Below, piece by piece: positions 12,801-25,091 of a DNA stretch of 64,000 bases. The position numbers were made by a program, and so were the translations under genes. The stretch is from Bryum argenteum. Lineage: Eukaryota; Streptophyta; Bryopsida; Bryales; Bryaceae. Numbering within the stretch: position 1 is the stretch's first letter; every line of letters starts with the position of its first letter. The stretch spans positions 24,890,364 to 24,954,363 of the forward strand of contig CM073322.1 in the NCBI GenBank assembly GCA_037043015.1. The letters are read 5' to 3'. The notes beneath the pieces were generated by a model. That model ran no database searches. It saw only the letters and a program-made list of their open reading frames with translations, and was not told the origin of the DNA.

Positions 12801-15800
12801 AATGCTGATAAGCAAAGATTCAAATACAAGAACATATGCGGTTCTACATGGCAATATACATGTTTCTGAGACCATGCCTTCAGTAAACTTCGATCGCCGT
12901 GCCAGAAGGGCGATAATTTTGACATGCAAAGCTGATTTGAAAAAATCAGCATCAACGTTGGAAAAGATTTTGACTAACCTCCTTCTGCAATGGAAGTTGA
13001 CCAGTCCTTCGTTGAAAGTCGAAGTACCGCCGGTGCTTCTCTTCAAACTCAGCCTAGAAATATTACGCAAACCATTTGAACATCATCGAAATTCATCTAA
13101 CGTCGCAGTTTTGGGTTTACGTAAACAAAATGCTTAACGAAGTACTCTTCACGTTGAGATAACTACCATTCCAAATGGTACTCCGACCAAATAATTCCAC
13201 CCGCTTTGCATAAACAAAAACAACTTAAGCTTCGAAATACGAATTTCAAAGATTTCATGACATCCAACTATTCAGACATTATTCATATACAACTGATTTG
13301 GACTGGCACTCTCACCACTCCTTTCTGCTCTGCAGAGATCTTCATGCCGAGGTTAGCAAGCTTTGTGCATGGGTCGATTTCCTGTTCCGGAGCTTCCGTC
13401 AAGGAAACACGAATAGTGTCACCAAGTCCATCCTGCAGGATGAACAATTGTCAAGAACATATACGGAGTAACAGTTTCTACACATGCAGCAGAAAAGCTG
13501 AAACAATCTCAGGAGTTAAGTTTGCAAGAAGAAACTATATTAAAAACCAAGGTATCAAATAGAGCGAGTTTACAATACTTTGGCACGTACGTCCAGCGAA
13601 ATCACCATACGAAGAGCCGAACCTGGAGTAAGGCACCAATGCCAATTGCCGACTTCATGCGACCATCTTCTCCTTCGCCAGCCTCAGTGACACCGAGATG
13701 TAATGGGTAGTCCCAATCGTTCAAGTACATCTCTGCAACGAGAAGCCGGTACGCTGAAACCATTACGACCGGATTGCTTGCTTTCATGGAAAACAAGAAG
13801 TTATGATAGTCATGCTTGCGGCAGATTCGTGCAAACTCGAAGGCTGACTCAACCTGCAGAAAATGAATTCGACCTCTCACTTCAGAAAGAAGTCACTCAA
13901 CTTTTAACGAGAGAAGAATGAAGAGTTGAAAAACTGGGAAACCGCATCTATGATAGAATAGCACTCGCTCAATTTGGCTCACATCATGCTACCCATATGA
14001 AGCCCGTCTTCAACCATTGGCAGAGAACAAAGAGAACACAGATGATCCATGCCAGGTCATATCCATTCAGGAAAGTCTGCGGAACTAACCATGCCTCTTG
14101 GAGAGTCACCGTAGTAGCTCATGATACGATCGGACAAACTTCCATGGTTTGTCCCTATGCGCATAGCCCTTCCATACTTCTTGCACTTTTCTACAAGAGG
14201 GGTAAACACCTGATGCACAGAAACCCGAAAACATTAATTACCAAGGAATTAAGCAATTTAATATTCATTGTCTCCTCACACAAGTATACCTCATCACTGA
14301 AAGTATCTTCATACCTTTTCAATATGCTGTAGTTCCTCCTCGTAGTCAGCTTCGGTGTAAACCAACTTCTCGAACTGCGCGCGCCGATCAGCTGCGAGAC
14401 AATGAGAGTGTGTCTAGTAACAGTTTGTCATGGCAGGAATGAGCTAAGCTGAGTCAAAAAAACTATGTTCTCGTTGGGTCTTAAAAACGGTAGGTGCTTC
14501 GCTTTTACATGGTTAGGATTTCGACTGCGTACCTAGCCGTCCCAATCCGACTACCGTACTATCACCCGCTAACTCGAAGGAAAACATTCAGCTGTATCGT
14601 GCACAAGAAAGATTGCTTCAGAGCACACTGCTACATGGAAATGGGCTCACCGAAGTTCCCAGGGTTGATACGAATCTTGTCGAAGCACTCAGCAACCGCC
14701 ATTGCGACCGGGGGCGCAAAATGAATGTCGGCAACCAAAGGTATATTGTAACTGTAAACCTCAACAAGGTGAATGTCACGTTACAAGTTTGTAAGCATGG
14801 CAGTAACACTAACAATGTTGCTTGGTCTTAAAAATACTTCTAACCATTAGATGAAACGATCATCGACTATATAAAATGCTCTGAGATTTATTAACCACTT
14901 CGATGACTGAGGTGAAGATAGCAAGGCAGTACCCTTTCTGCACAAGAGTATTCTTGATTTCGTAGCAAGCATTCGCCTCTTTCTTTCCTTGAACCGTAAT
15001 TCGTACAATGTCACATCCTCTGTCCGCAATCCTCATTACCTGAAAGTTTCAATTTACATTAAACTACATTGTAACCAGCATATTAGTTACTGCACAATGT
15101 AAATACGAAAAGCTAGCTGTGCACCTGCTCCACAGTGCCCATGATATCCTTCGTGTCTGTGGTGGTCATTGTTTGCACTCGGATGGGGTGTTCACTACCC
15201 ACGGTTACCCCGCCAATGTTTACGGTCCTTGTCTTCCTCCTCACCGGCGTGTGAATTGATTCACAGTACTTTTGCCGGGGTACTGCGATAATGTCATCAA
15301 CAGCGGTTAGAGTACATCTAGCAAGCATTGAGCCAGCCCTGCCTGTTTGCTTTGTCTCCTCCCTATCGAAAGAATTCTTCCAAGAATTCAGCTAAATCTT
15401 TTGATCTCCATAAAATCTATAGTTTCTTAGTCTCGATCGGTGCAAAAGGTGTGACCTAGGACTGATCACACAAAACTAGCCTGATCAATCCATACGCAGC
15501 ATTCATCTATTCCAAATTACGAGCGCCGAATCCATAAAAATTCCAAATTAAAGAGAATATGAAAAGGTTCATCATCCAATTCAGCGAAGAGCACGATCTT
15601 CCGGAGTCAAGTAAGGTAGAAAAAGAAAAGAAAAAAAAAAAGATTACTTCAGTAATTACTACCGCAAAAACCAACACTAATTTCTCTAGACCATGCGATT
15701 TCATAAAGAATGTCACCTAAAAGCTGACTGCCTTCAGACGCAGGCTCCATCTCCACCAACTCAGGCGCCATGTTGCGAACCCGCACGCTCTGTCGCTTCG

Positions 15801-15894
15801 CCTGCGCCTTCCCCGGCTTTTTCAAATCCACCGCCACACCGGCCAAGGCGCTCATGCCAGAAAAAATGGCCGTCGACATCGCAGCATTAGCCAT
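9888..15894 (-). CDS. HDS: 4-hydroxy-3-methylbut-2-enyl diphosphate synthase (HDS/IspG), chloroplast
   Basis: Nineteen exons on the minus strand join without a break into 731 residues. Starts and ends, high to low, include 15894-15717, 15282-15125, 15039-14933, 14751-14651, 14391-14315, 14209-14090, 13853-13623, 13432-13316, 13053-12979, 12779-12702, 12476-12417, 12013-11951, 11833-11689, 11560-11422, 11227-11150, 11001-10842, 10529-10431, 10265-10161 and 9992-9888. The length and the insert between the TIM barrel and the 4Fe-4S domain are those of the plant three-domain form. The barrel holds [13 protein letters not shown] and [12 protein letters not shown]. The cluster ligands are C634, C637 (in SCPSC), C668 (in GCIVNGPGE) and E675. 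The enzyme is the penultimate step of the plastid MEP pathway (MEcPP to HMBPP), reduced by ferredoxin. Residues 1 to about 50 are a transit peptide. The start is the ATG at 15894; the open frame beyond it has no ATG. Confidence 0.97.
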
Positions 15895-17398
15895 AGCTCC
15901 AATCAATCTGACCTACCAATTAATCCCGAGTCCTACACCAAAAAACAACAATTTCTAATCATCTTCTGCTACCGTCCACCACAAAAGGAATGAAAAGCAG
16001 CAGAAAAGAAAATCAAGCGTGACGATTTTCTTGCGCCTAAATAACAAAGGAATGCATGGAATGCAAGCTACAGAGAGGAGAATTCATTTACAGCAATTCT
16101 ACTTCGAGAGGAGATAGCAAATAGTGAAAGAAATCTCCGGATTAGTGCATTGGCAACGAAAAAAGGCGGCTTCTAGATTCGCATGCTTGAGATGATGACG
16201 ACGACTATGACGAAGACTATGACGAAGAATTTGGTGCAGCGCAGCTGCTGCTGCAATCAGCAAGAGGAGGCTCCAGTCAAGCAAAGGGGAGACGTCGACG
16301 AAGAGGATCACGGGGGGTCGATGTGTTCGGAATAATACCCGGAACTATACCCGGTTGTGTCCGATTCTCGCTGTCCGAGGGAGGGGGCGTTTGTGCTGAT
16401 ACCTGCCCAATGACCGGGTCATGCATGAAGGAATCGTCAGGCTCTCTCTTTCGCGAGAGGAAAAGAAATTCACCACGAGTTAGAGCATCTCCACCCGGTG
16501 ACTCGCTAAAAATCTTCATCTATATTCGAAGAGCCCTTGAAATCACCCTTTCCCACCGTTGAAGGCCCCTCAAGCACCAAAAGTGCATGTGAAATAGTTG
16601 ATGCACTAATCGCAAAGTAGAATGTCAACTATACTCAGATCTGGAGGGTCATTTCTCGACGCGCCAAAGTAGAGTGCCAAGAGAAATTTTTGAAGGGCCC
16701 TTGGAATTTCTCATCCACTTGTTGCATGTGTCCAACCCTTGGCAAGTAGGGGTGTGGATGCACTTATGTATAAGGTAGGAGTGGTGAAAACCGTCTGAAT
16801 TCCAGCTTTGCATACTTGGAATAGTGGTGTAAAATTTTGATTACTTTTCGATGGTCCGCAAAGCTAGTGCAAATCCATCTCACAAAAAAAAACATTTTTT
16901 GAGTAATCCTATAATTTCCTATGAATTTTTGAATCTGGAGTCTCAGGAGTCGTGCTACCCAAACATAGAGTGTTGGCTTTTTTGCAAGGTTGTACTCCGG
17001 AAACTGTGGATTGAATGTCCCAAAAAAAATCAAAAAAGGTTTACTACGTGACATAGGAGTTGTCCAAAACCGTTCAGTATGCATGGTTGAGCTAAAAATA
17101 GTGGATGGTGAGAAAAATCACATGTGCTCACACAATCGTGCATGGTGACATGAAACCGCCATTTCCACCCACAAAGAGTCAATTAATCCACCAAATTCAT
17201 GGCGTGAACCGACCTCAAATGTTCCCAAAACCGGCCAATTTACCATGAATTTTTTTAACTTTGATTTTTTACGAATCACGTCGGACGGTTCTACAGACCC
17301 TACCTATAAACGTACTGTGCGGTTTTTGGGGCTGGATGGTTTTCACGACTCCTACTTTATACCTAGAATACAACAGGGAAAATATAATGCCTTCAATA
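15895..17398. other. HDS upstream region and intergenic DNA
   Basis: The first few hundred bases upstream of 15894 must hold the HDS leader and promoter. Farther out (to 17398) the sequence is AT-rich with several short homopolymers and no recognisable gene. I could not place a TATA box. Confidence 0.4.
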
Positions 17399-17640
17399 TT
17401 AACCCTTAAACGTCAGACCCAGCCCGAGGGGTTGGGTTTTTTTTTGAGAGAATCTTGCTCATAACTTACACTCCATTATACCAAATGGAACTTTTAGAAT
17501 TCCAAACTGAGCACCTTAAAGAAATCTATACTTTCTTATAATAGAGCTCAAGCAAAATAAAAATAGAATAATGCTAAAAATGGAGTTTAAAAGAGATTTT
17601 GGGTGTGGTATCAGGAAAGCATATGACGTTTATGGGTTAA
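17399..17640. mobile_element. 242-bp piggyBac-like MITE with TTAA target duplication
   Basis: TTAA stands at 17399-17402 and 17637-17640. The body begins CCCTTAAACGTCA and ends in the complement of CCCATAAACGTCA, so the inverted ends match at 12 of 13 bases. There is no ORF. The TTAA duplication and the CCC...GGG ends are the hallmark of piggyBac elements, and the CCCTTAA start is shared with the full element at 52326. Confidence 0.85.
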
Positions 17641-18506
17641 TCAGAACCAACGCGTATGAGAATGAGGATGTGGATGAAGTTCTTATGTTCAAGACTACGA
17701 TTCAATGACACCCAAATAAGCATAAATTGTTCTCCTTTGAAATGTTATAGTGATGTGTAGGTATGAGAAATATAATGCATGACTCCAAGTGCTGTTTAGG
17801 ATTCTAAATAAGTTATCGACTCAAGAGAGAAGAGTTCTTCTTTCGATATGCCATGACCTAGTTGTCCATAGATTCACCAAATCAGGTACTCCCAGAAAGA
17901 AACATCAAATTATCATCCAACTCTTTTCTCCGAAATTTAGTAGTATAATTATTCGATATGTTTCGAATAGGATATTATATGATTTCCTGTTCTGTGAAGT
18001 AGGATATGCCGGAGGAATATCATAATCTGGTGAAGTGGACTCTCAGGAAGTCAGGGTGTGTTCTTCTCAAGGCTTTACACCTCACTGGTGACAGACCCAC
18101 CTTTTTGGAAGTGCCAAATAGGACCAAAAAGGTGAAGTTGGAGCTCTTGCATGGAAAATGCATGTAAAGTGATGTGGCCTTGTCAGAGACCGTCCTTATT
18201 GGAATTGCACGGATAAGTTACGTCTGTGCACAATAGGGGGCAGCGGTAGGTAATTTGAGATGCTAGGAAACGTGCAAAGTTTGGAATGAAGAATTTGGAA
18301 ACCGTGCAAATGATAATATGGAGAATATGGATTGGTCTAGGATTATTTTTTGTGATAGGGCAACTCAATGTATATTTCGGACTCTTCCTCAACTTGTTAG
18401 TAATATTTGAAGATGTAGTGGTAGGAGGACCTAAAACTTTTCAGTCTAAGATGCACATTGTCAGTGTCTGATAAAATTTAGTGATACCTCGATAAGATCA
18501 ACCTTG
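17641..18506. other. intergenic, no gene recognised
   Basis: AT-rich sequence between two TTAA elements. Short ORFs only, none with a recognisable domain. Confidence 0.4.
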
Positions 18507-19399
18507 TTAACCCCTAACTTTCCTTGAAGCCCGAAATGGGCTTTTGCAATTCCGGGCATCCTAGATGAAGGGGTTAGAAGTAATATTTTTGCCTAAGAAT
18601 TTTATTGGGTCCTCCTTAAACTGCAAAGTGTATGTGGTAAAATTTGCATAGTCAAATTCCAATTTTTGAGTCTTCTAGGACGATCCTTGGGTTGCGAGCC
18701 GAGATGGGGCAGCTCAAAAAAGTAACTTTTTTGAATTTATTTTTTTGAAACATGATCATTACTAAATCACTACTCAACTTTCAAAGTGGCTCAAGTCAAA
18801 AAGTTTACCAATTTTACAAGGGCAGCCTCCAAAAGAATTTAAAACCAATCTTCGCAATACCCAAAAAAACTCTACCTCTAAGCACTCGTGGGGGTGTAAA
18901 CCAATTTCTTTTCTTTTTTTAAAACTTCCAACCGTAAGATCTTGTACCTAAGAATATGCCTGATTACTCTTTAAAAAATTGACCGTTGGATGTTTACCAT
19001 TTGAGAGATCATAAGATCCAAAGTTTGTCTCCCAAGTTTTTTTGGGTATTGCGAAGATTGGTTTTAAATTCTTTTGGAGGTTGCCCTTGTAAAATTGGTA
19101 AACTTTTTGACTTGAGTCACTTTGAAATTTGAGTAGTGATTTAGTAATGATCATGTTTCAAAAAAAATAATTCAAAAAAGTTACTTTTTTGAGCTGCCCC
19201 ATCTCGGCTCGCAACCCAAGGATCGTCCTAGAAGACTCAAAAATTGGAATTTGACTTTGCAAATTTTACCACATACACTTTGCAGTATAAGGAGGACCCA
19301 ATAAAATTCTTAGTCAAAAATATTACTTCTAACCCCTTCATCTAGGATGCCCGGAATTGCAAAAACCCATTTCGGGCTTCAAGGAAAGTTAGGGGTTAA
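18507..19399. mobile_element. foldback TTAA element with arms of about 360 bp
   Basis: TTAA lies at 18507-18510 and 19396-19399. The left arm (18511 to about 18880) is the near-perfect reverse complement of the right arm (about 19020-19395); both begin CCCCTAACTTTCCTTGAAGC read inward. A spacer of roughly 150 bp separates the arms. There is no coding capacity. Fragments of the same arm sequence recur near 31260-31380 and 59670-59800. The CCCCTAA end and the TTAA duplication place it with piggyBac-type elements. Confidence 0.88.
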
Positions 19400-21026
19400 G
19401 ATCAACGTTTAGTTAAGAACGTTGTCCCTGTCCCTTTATTATGCAAAGAGGCATTGTTTTCTTATGGTTAACGCTTGGATAAGATCAACGTTTTTGTCTG
19501 TCCGAAATCATTTATCTAATCCAAGCACTGCTTTACCTCCTAGATCATATTCTAAGAGACATTTAACATAGAAAGTCACGTCATTCATAAAGCCTAAGAT
19601 ATTCTTTACACAAGGAGTCAAGCCGATGATGAAGCCTAAGGAGGACAACGTTCCTATTTTGTACTTGGTCCATTCAGGATATTTCAAGAGATGGACCAGG
19701 CAATTACATAAGAGGAAATTTTTCCTCCTTCCGCTTAACTCCTTGTGTAATACATTCTTAAGAAGGACACAATTCCTTTCATGTCATTATGGTGGTCTAT
19801 TTGAAATATTTTGAAGAATAAATGAATCACATGAGAGGATTTTTGTTTCCCCCCTTAGGCCTCATGAACAACTTGACTCCCCATGTAAAAGTTTTCTCAA
19901 AGTGAAGTTGTTAGTAAACTTTTCCTCTCTATGTTTTCAACATTTGATTGGACACTTGTGGGTGTCAACAAGTGTTTATTCTCGTGGTAAACCAAGTTGT
20001 ATTGCATTGCTAGTGAAACGAAAATCCCCTCGAGAGGTTCTCAAGCAAAAGTTGAACTAAGATATTTCCTTTCGTGCAAAAAGACAATTATTTTCACAAA
20101 GTAGTTTACAAAAAACCCCTCTATGTTCTCTTCAATTCATACAACACAATCTAGATTGTGATCACAAAAGGGGCAAGAGACTAGGAGTAAGATTAAGAAA
20201 AGAATCCTACTACTCTTCATATAACGAGGCTCTGAGAATATTTGAATGTGTTAGAAGGACGAGAGGTTTCCATTGGAATATTTTCACTTGGTAAATGTCA
20301 TCTCTCCATCACTATTTAAAGGTTTTAAAAATAAATTTGCTTATTAAAATCTCCTCATTAAGATGACTTCAAAACCATGGTTATTTTTTCTCATAGATTT
20401 TAGGAAGAGATTTGAAGTTGTTATGGGAAATAATTGGGACCCAAGCCTCCAAACAATTCATTTCCACAAGAGAGTGTGAAAAAATATTGCAAGATGAATA
20501 GAAAAGGCTCTCATAAGGTAGATGGGATGTGAGGATATAGCAAATCTCTCCTTGGAAGTTATGCTAAAATTTGTATTTTTCTAAAAGATTCATATTACGG
20601 CAAGAAGTTAGTTTGTAGTACAAGGCAAGCATTATATAGTATGGGAAAGTTCAACATATAATAGAAAGGCCAATAAATGTGCTTTTCATTTCTAAAAGAA
20701 TAAGGCATGACCATATTTGGTTATACCCATGTGTTATAATTTGCAAAGTGTTTCGCCCAAGCATGAGAGCACTTACAGTGAAACAAAGAGTAGAACATGA
20801 AATATTCATATGCCACAAAAAAGCCCTTGCCGTTGCTTTACATTGTATAGATAAAGTACTGTAAGCAAGTCTAAAAATTTTAGATGGCATATTGTTTTCC
20901 CGTTGACTTGTTAATTTTGTTATATTTCTTGTGATCACACTCTCTTAGTCGTTCAAGGGTTGAGCCCATAAGGCATGGAAACTAAGAATCAAGTCCCACA
21001 TGTCTCTATCCATGGGATTTAAAAGA
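19400..21026. other. intergenic, AT-rich
   Basis: No gene recognised. A short inverted pair, TTTACACAAGGAGT at about 19606-19619 and its complement at about 19738-19751, may mark a small old element. Confidence 0.35.
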
Positions 21027-21153
21027 GGGAAAACTATAAAATTGGCTCTCAAACATCGTATATTTGATAAAATTGCCATCACTAATCTGAAATTACCAAA
21101 ATGGCCCTCATTCTTCATATACGATCTTTGAGGGCCAACTTTGTAATTTTCCC
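21027..21153. repeat. 127-bp hairpin-forming inverted repeat
   Basis: The left arm begins GGGAAAACTATAAAATTGGC and the right arm, read as reverse complement, begins GGGAAAATTACAAAGTTGGC. The arms are about 38 bp and continue to a shared ATCGTATAT, with a few mismatches. It is probably a small MITE relic. Confidence 0.75.
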
Positions 21154-22333
21154 TTCATAAAATGCATAATATAACCTATTTTCACAAAATTGGGGTGTTA
21201 GCTCAAAAGAAATGAGTGTACATCAGCAAATTATACCTCCTACTAAGCAACATTTTATTTGATTTTTATTTTTTTCTCCTACGTGTGTCGCATTATAAGA
21301 TTCTAATTTGAAAGTGTAGTAGGTCTTTCTCATTGTATTTTGTTTTCCTTGAGATTAGACAGAAAATGTCATCTACGACCATTTTCAACGATATATGGTA
21401 TAAAAGTGCAAATTGAACACACAAGTCCGTTCGTTGTCGAAGCACTGAACGCCTGAACCCATTAAGAACGCTAATTGGATGAAGGTTGGTTACTACAATC
21501 AGATTCTCATCCAATGGAGAATCCAACCTCTTTAGTAACTCTATCGTACACGATGAAACATGCCGATCTAATAAACGTAGGAGGATGGAGGATTTTTCGA
21601 GCAGAATATGCACTATCTAGGGTTTTGAAGCTCTGCTTTCGGAGATGGTGAAGGATTGAGGAAGGAGCGATCCCCTGCTGTGAAGCTTCTGTTACGGTAA
21701 GCAACATTCCTCTTTCAATGAAATTTCCATTGAAGGCTGTGTTCGAGATTTTATTTTTTACGCATTTTTATTCTGTTCCCGATCGCAATTTCGCAGAAGA
21801 TTCCGGTTGTCTGCATCAGTGTCGTTTTAATCTTTGCAGACACGCTTAGATCAAGAGTAGATATTTGGTAGAAATTGAGATAATTAGGTTCGAGCTGCTC
21901 ATTGCTATCTGTAGAGCAAGAATTGCGCAGTCTGTTATATTATACTTGACGAATTGTTGTAAATCAGGGTGGTATCGATGGATTTGTTGCACATGATTTT
22001 TTGTTTTGCGGATCTATGCACCGTGATCTTATGAAATTATCGCTTTTTTTCTGAGGTATCGTGACTTGATTCTTCTCTTGTAGGTGGAGTATTTTGCTAA
22101 ATGGCGACGCCTTTAGTAGGTAGCGAGTTGAATGGAGAGAGGAGACAGTTAGGTGTTCATGCTTAGGGTTTTGAGCATGTTGCCGAGACTTGTAACAATG
22201 TGGTATTTGTAGATTGTAGGGGGTTTCTCTTTGGTCGGTTGAATTTTGAGGTGGAGATAGGATTCTGCAATTGTAGGTAAAACAAAATTTGAGTGATTTT
22301 CGTTATAAGTACTTGAAGTAATATTACACAAGT
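21154..22333 (+). promoter_or_regulatory. upstream region and 5' leader of the EDR2-C gene, with a possible uORF
   Basis: No domain-bearing ORF is present. A 21-codon ORF starts at the ATG at 22101 (MATPLVGSELNGE...) and stops at 22164-22166, about 170 bp before the main start at 22334. If the leader includes it, it is an upstream ORF. It follows a possible intron acceptor (CTTGTAG at about 22076-22082). Confidence 0.35.
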
Positions 22334-23994
22334 ATGGAGCAGAAGGAAGTTGCAACAGATTCGGATTGGATGGAAGAGGTAAAGAATGGGGGCTCGTTGC
22401 CTTACATTGGTGTTGGTGATTCTACAACTGGATGGACATCACTTCCAGGAGACTTCTTCACCGTGAGAGGTCCTCAATATTTTGTAGATAGAGTAAAAAT
22501 TCCTGGAGGAGAGTGCCTTCTCCAGCCACTCGCCTTGGAATGGTTGAAGAGCAATAACAGAATCGATAATGTGTTGAGACTCCCCAACAACAGGATCTTG
22601 TCAGCTTTAGACCAAGCAAAGAAGGCGGGTGTAGAGGATCCTTTTGTATGGGCCTTCAATTTGCAGGTCATCGTTTCTCCCTTCGTTTTTGTGGGAAGTT
22701 CGAGTCAATCTTTTTGTGCAAATTATTTGAGTTCAGATATGATAAAAATTGCGTCTTGGAGTCTAATCACTTTTCAGGATCAACGTCAAGCAGCACATTC
22801 GTAAGTATATGATAAACATTCCGAGGGTGCTGTCACATGTATTATTCCAGGTAGTGGTCTCTGAAACTGACACTTTTCTCATTACAGGTTCCAAGCAAGG
22901 AGCACTACAGTGCAATTTGTTGTTTTGTATCCCACAAAAAATTTGAGGAGGGGTCTGTGGAGGATCGATTTCTGAAAGGGGACGATGCATTTAAGAATAC
23001 TCGCTTGAAGCTTATAGCAAACATCTCTGAAGGTCCGTGGATTGTCAAAAAGGCTGTTGGAGAACAGGCCATTTGCATTCTCGGCAGATCACTCACTTGC
23101 AGGTTACGCTCATCTTCCACATCCTTTTACACAAGATTTGTTCGTTGTCACGGCTGTAGATATTGTTTCATATGTAAGAGCACGTTTGATTTTTACATGG
23201 CATTACTTTTCTTATGTCTCCGATTAGAACTGCCTTGCCTCATGGGCAGTTACATAGCCGAGTCGTCGGGTCCGGAGGCGGATCAAATGTAGTTTGGACT
23301 TGCTATACTATCTAGCTACATTAGTACGTCTTTAGAATCTGTAAAATCTCATTTAATTTTCTGACTTTGATTGTGCACTTTTGTCCTGTTGGACTTAATA
23401 TGTCCTTGTGATCAAAATTTCGTTGCTCGGTTAGCATTTTCACTTTTTAGTGCTAAATTTTAGCAGGTAGTTGACCTATAACTGGCATTTGAACAGAAGT
23501 TTAGGGTGTCTACATTTATTTCAATCAATATGAAAGGTGGTGATATGAGTTAGTGGTTATCAAGGGCGTATCCATCTTTGAAGAACATTTATCTTCTTTC
23601 AGTTGCCCTGGAAGATCTGAAGTCTATAACAAGTGTTTGTTGCCATTGCAGGTACGAGCAAGGATCAAATTTCATTGAGGTAGACGTGGACATTGGCTCC
23701 TCGATTATTGCAAATGCCATAGTGCACCTTGCAATCGGCTACTTATCGGCGCTCACGGTCGACATGGCCTTCCTTCTAGAATCTCAAACGGAGAGTGAAC
23801 TCCCGGAGCAGATTCTGGGCACGGTCAGACTAACAAAATTGGATCTAGCAGCTGCTGTTCCAGTGGAGCTTCTGGAGAAGGACCCTGCTGCCGCGGAGGA
23901 AACGTCCTTCCAGTCCCGTCTATGGAGATCTATTGGGCTCTCTACACTCATGCAACCTACCACTCAGGAGCAGAGCAACCGTGATGATGAATGA
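22334..23994 (+). CDS. EDR2-C (DUF1336) domain protein without START or PH domains
   Basis: Three exons (22334-22666, 22888-23102, 23652-23994) join in phase into 296 residues. The protein is almost wholly one EDR2-C domain. Seen motifs: FFTVRGPQYFVDRVKIPGG, KGDDAFKNTRLKLIANISEG, PWIVKKAVGEQA, the LGRSLTCRY junction across exons 2 and 3, and EVDVDIGSSIIANAIVHLAI. EDR2 itself adds PH and START lipid-binding domains in front; they are absent here, as in the short DUF1336 proteins of plants. The biochemical role of the domain is not established, although EDR2 dampens salicylate-linked cell death. A 23-nt segment before 22800 that could pass as a mini exon would break the frame, so it was left in intron 1. 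Confidence 0.9.
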
Positions 23995-25024
23995 GGCTAC
24001 ACAGGACCTGTAACAGCATTTGCAGAGTAGGTGATTTATTTTGAGTGAATCCAAAAAGGTATGGCTAAAAGAACCATGGGATTGACTTTATTTCTCAGGA
24101 TTCAAGCTGAAGTCTCCAGATGTATGATAAATTTGTGATGGAGGACCATTATTTAGTTGAAGTGCAGAATGGCGTCATTGATGTTGATCTGTATATTAAA
24201 TTGAAAATATTCCAATCTTTGTTTTTTTCTTTCTGGTTCATGTTTTTTGTATATGCATTGATGACTTTGCTGTTTATGCGATGTCAAATCATATTCATTA
24301 AATCAAAGTTTTTATGCGTTTATTGATGTTACAAATACAATATTCTTCTGAATGTGTTCTTTGAACCATGATGTTCTCAGTCATTTGGATCCTATGGCGG
24401 GGCCGTGGGGTCCCAAATATTCCCAACAGATTATATTCCACCTCTATAAACTCTTACAGAAAAATCTCAATCGTTTTGAATGCATCTTAACAAGGAGATT
24501 CAAGAAAAGCAATTTTTTTCTTTTAAACCCTTCAGATAGTGATGAAGTGATGGCATTTATCAAATTACAATCTTCATATGCAAACCTGGGTTTGGCCAAT
24601 AGGTTCATATGGTGAATCTCCAAAAGACCTAAAAATAGAACTTCATAATGATAGATTTCAAGATAGATTCGTATAAATGCTTGTAATATTGAAAATTCTT
24701 GATTACACTTGGCTAAAGAAGATTCATAAAGTAGAAATCAATATTCTCTGTTTGCAATGGTAAAACAAGCCCTATTTTGTACAAAACTAGAATAGAAGCT
24801 CCTTGTATAGTTATGATGCCCTTACTTCATACAATCTTGGTTGGTTATGTGAATTTCACCACAAGATTGAATTTTACTTGAGATCCATTTCAACAAAATT
24901 TATCAAATATCGGACACAAAATGAAGAAGTTATGACTCTTTAACGTTTCACGCTAGACGTAACGACCTCCTGTCGGACATCGCCTTTGAATAGTTGAAAC
25001 CTCCCTCAGCAGGATAATTTTCAA
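23995..25024. other. 3' UTR, then a relic of a family B TTAA element
   Basis: The 3' UTR of the EDR2-C gene occupies the start. About 24750-24960 resembles the distal part of the family B elements (4342-5312, 33893-35017), including ATGGTAAAACAAGCCC and GTTATGACTCTTTAACG. No gene is recognised. Confidence 0.45.
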
Positions 25025-25091
25025 TTGTATAGCCTCACAAGGAATTCCCTGTGAGGAAATCTCACAGGGAATTCCCTGTGAGGCTATACAA
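25025..25091. repeat. 67-bp near-perfect palindrome
   Basis: Arms of about 31 bp (TTGTATAGCCTCACA...) flank the 5-nt loop GAAAT, with one internal mismatch. Each arm itself contains the palindrome GGAATTCC. It can form a cruciform or a stable RNA hairpin. It lies about 670 bp upstream of the SEC13 start codon. Confidence 0.85.

Noticed and set aside
22785..22801. Possible mini exon between exons 1 and 2 of the EDR2-C gene
   Set aside because: Including it adds 23 nt and breaks the frame; the direct join gives the expected family sequence NLQ-VPSKEHYS.
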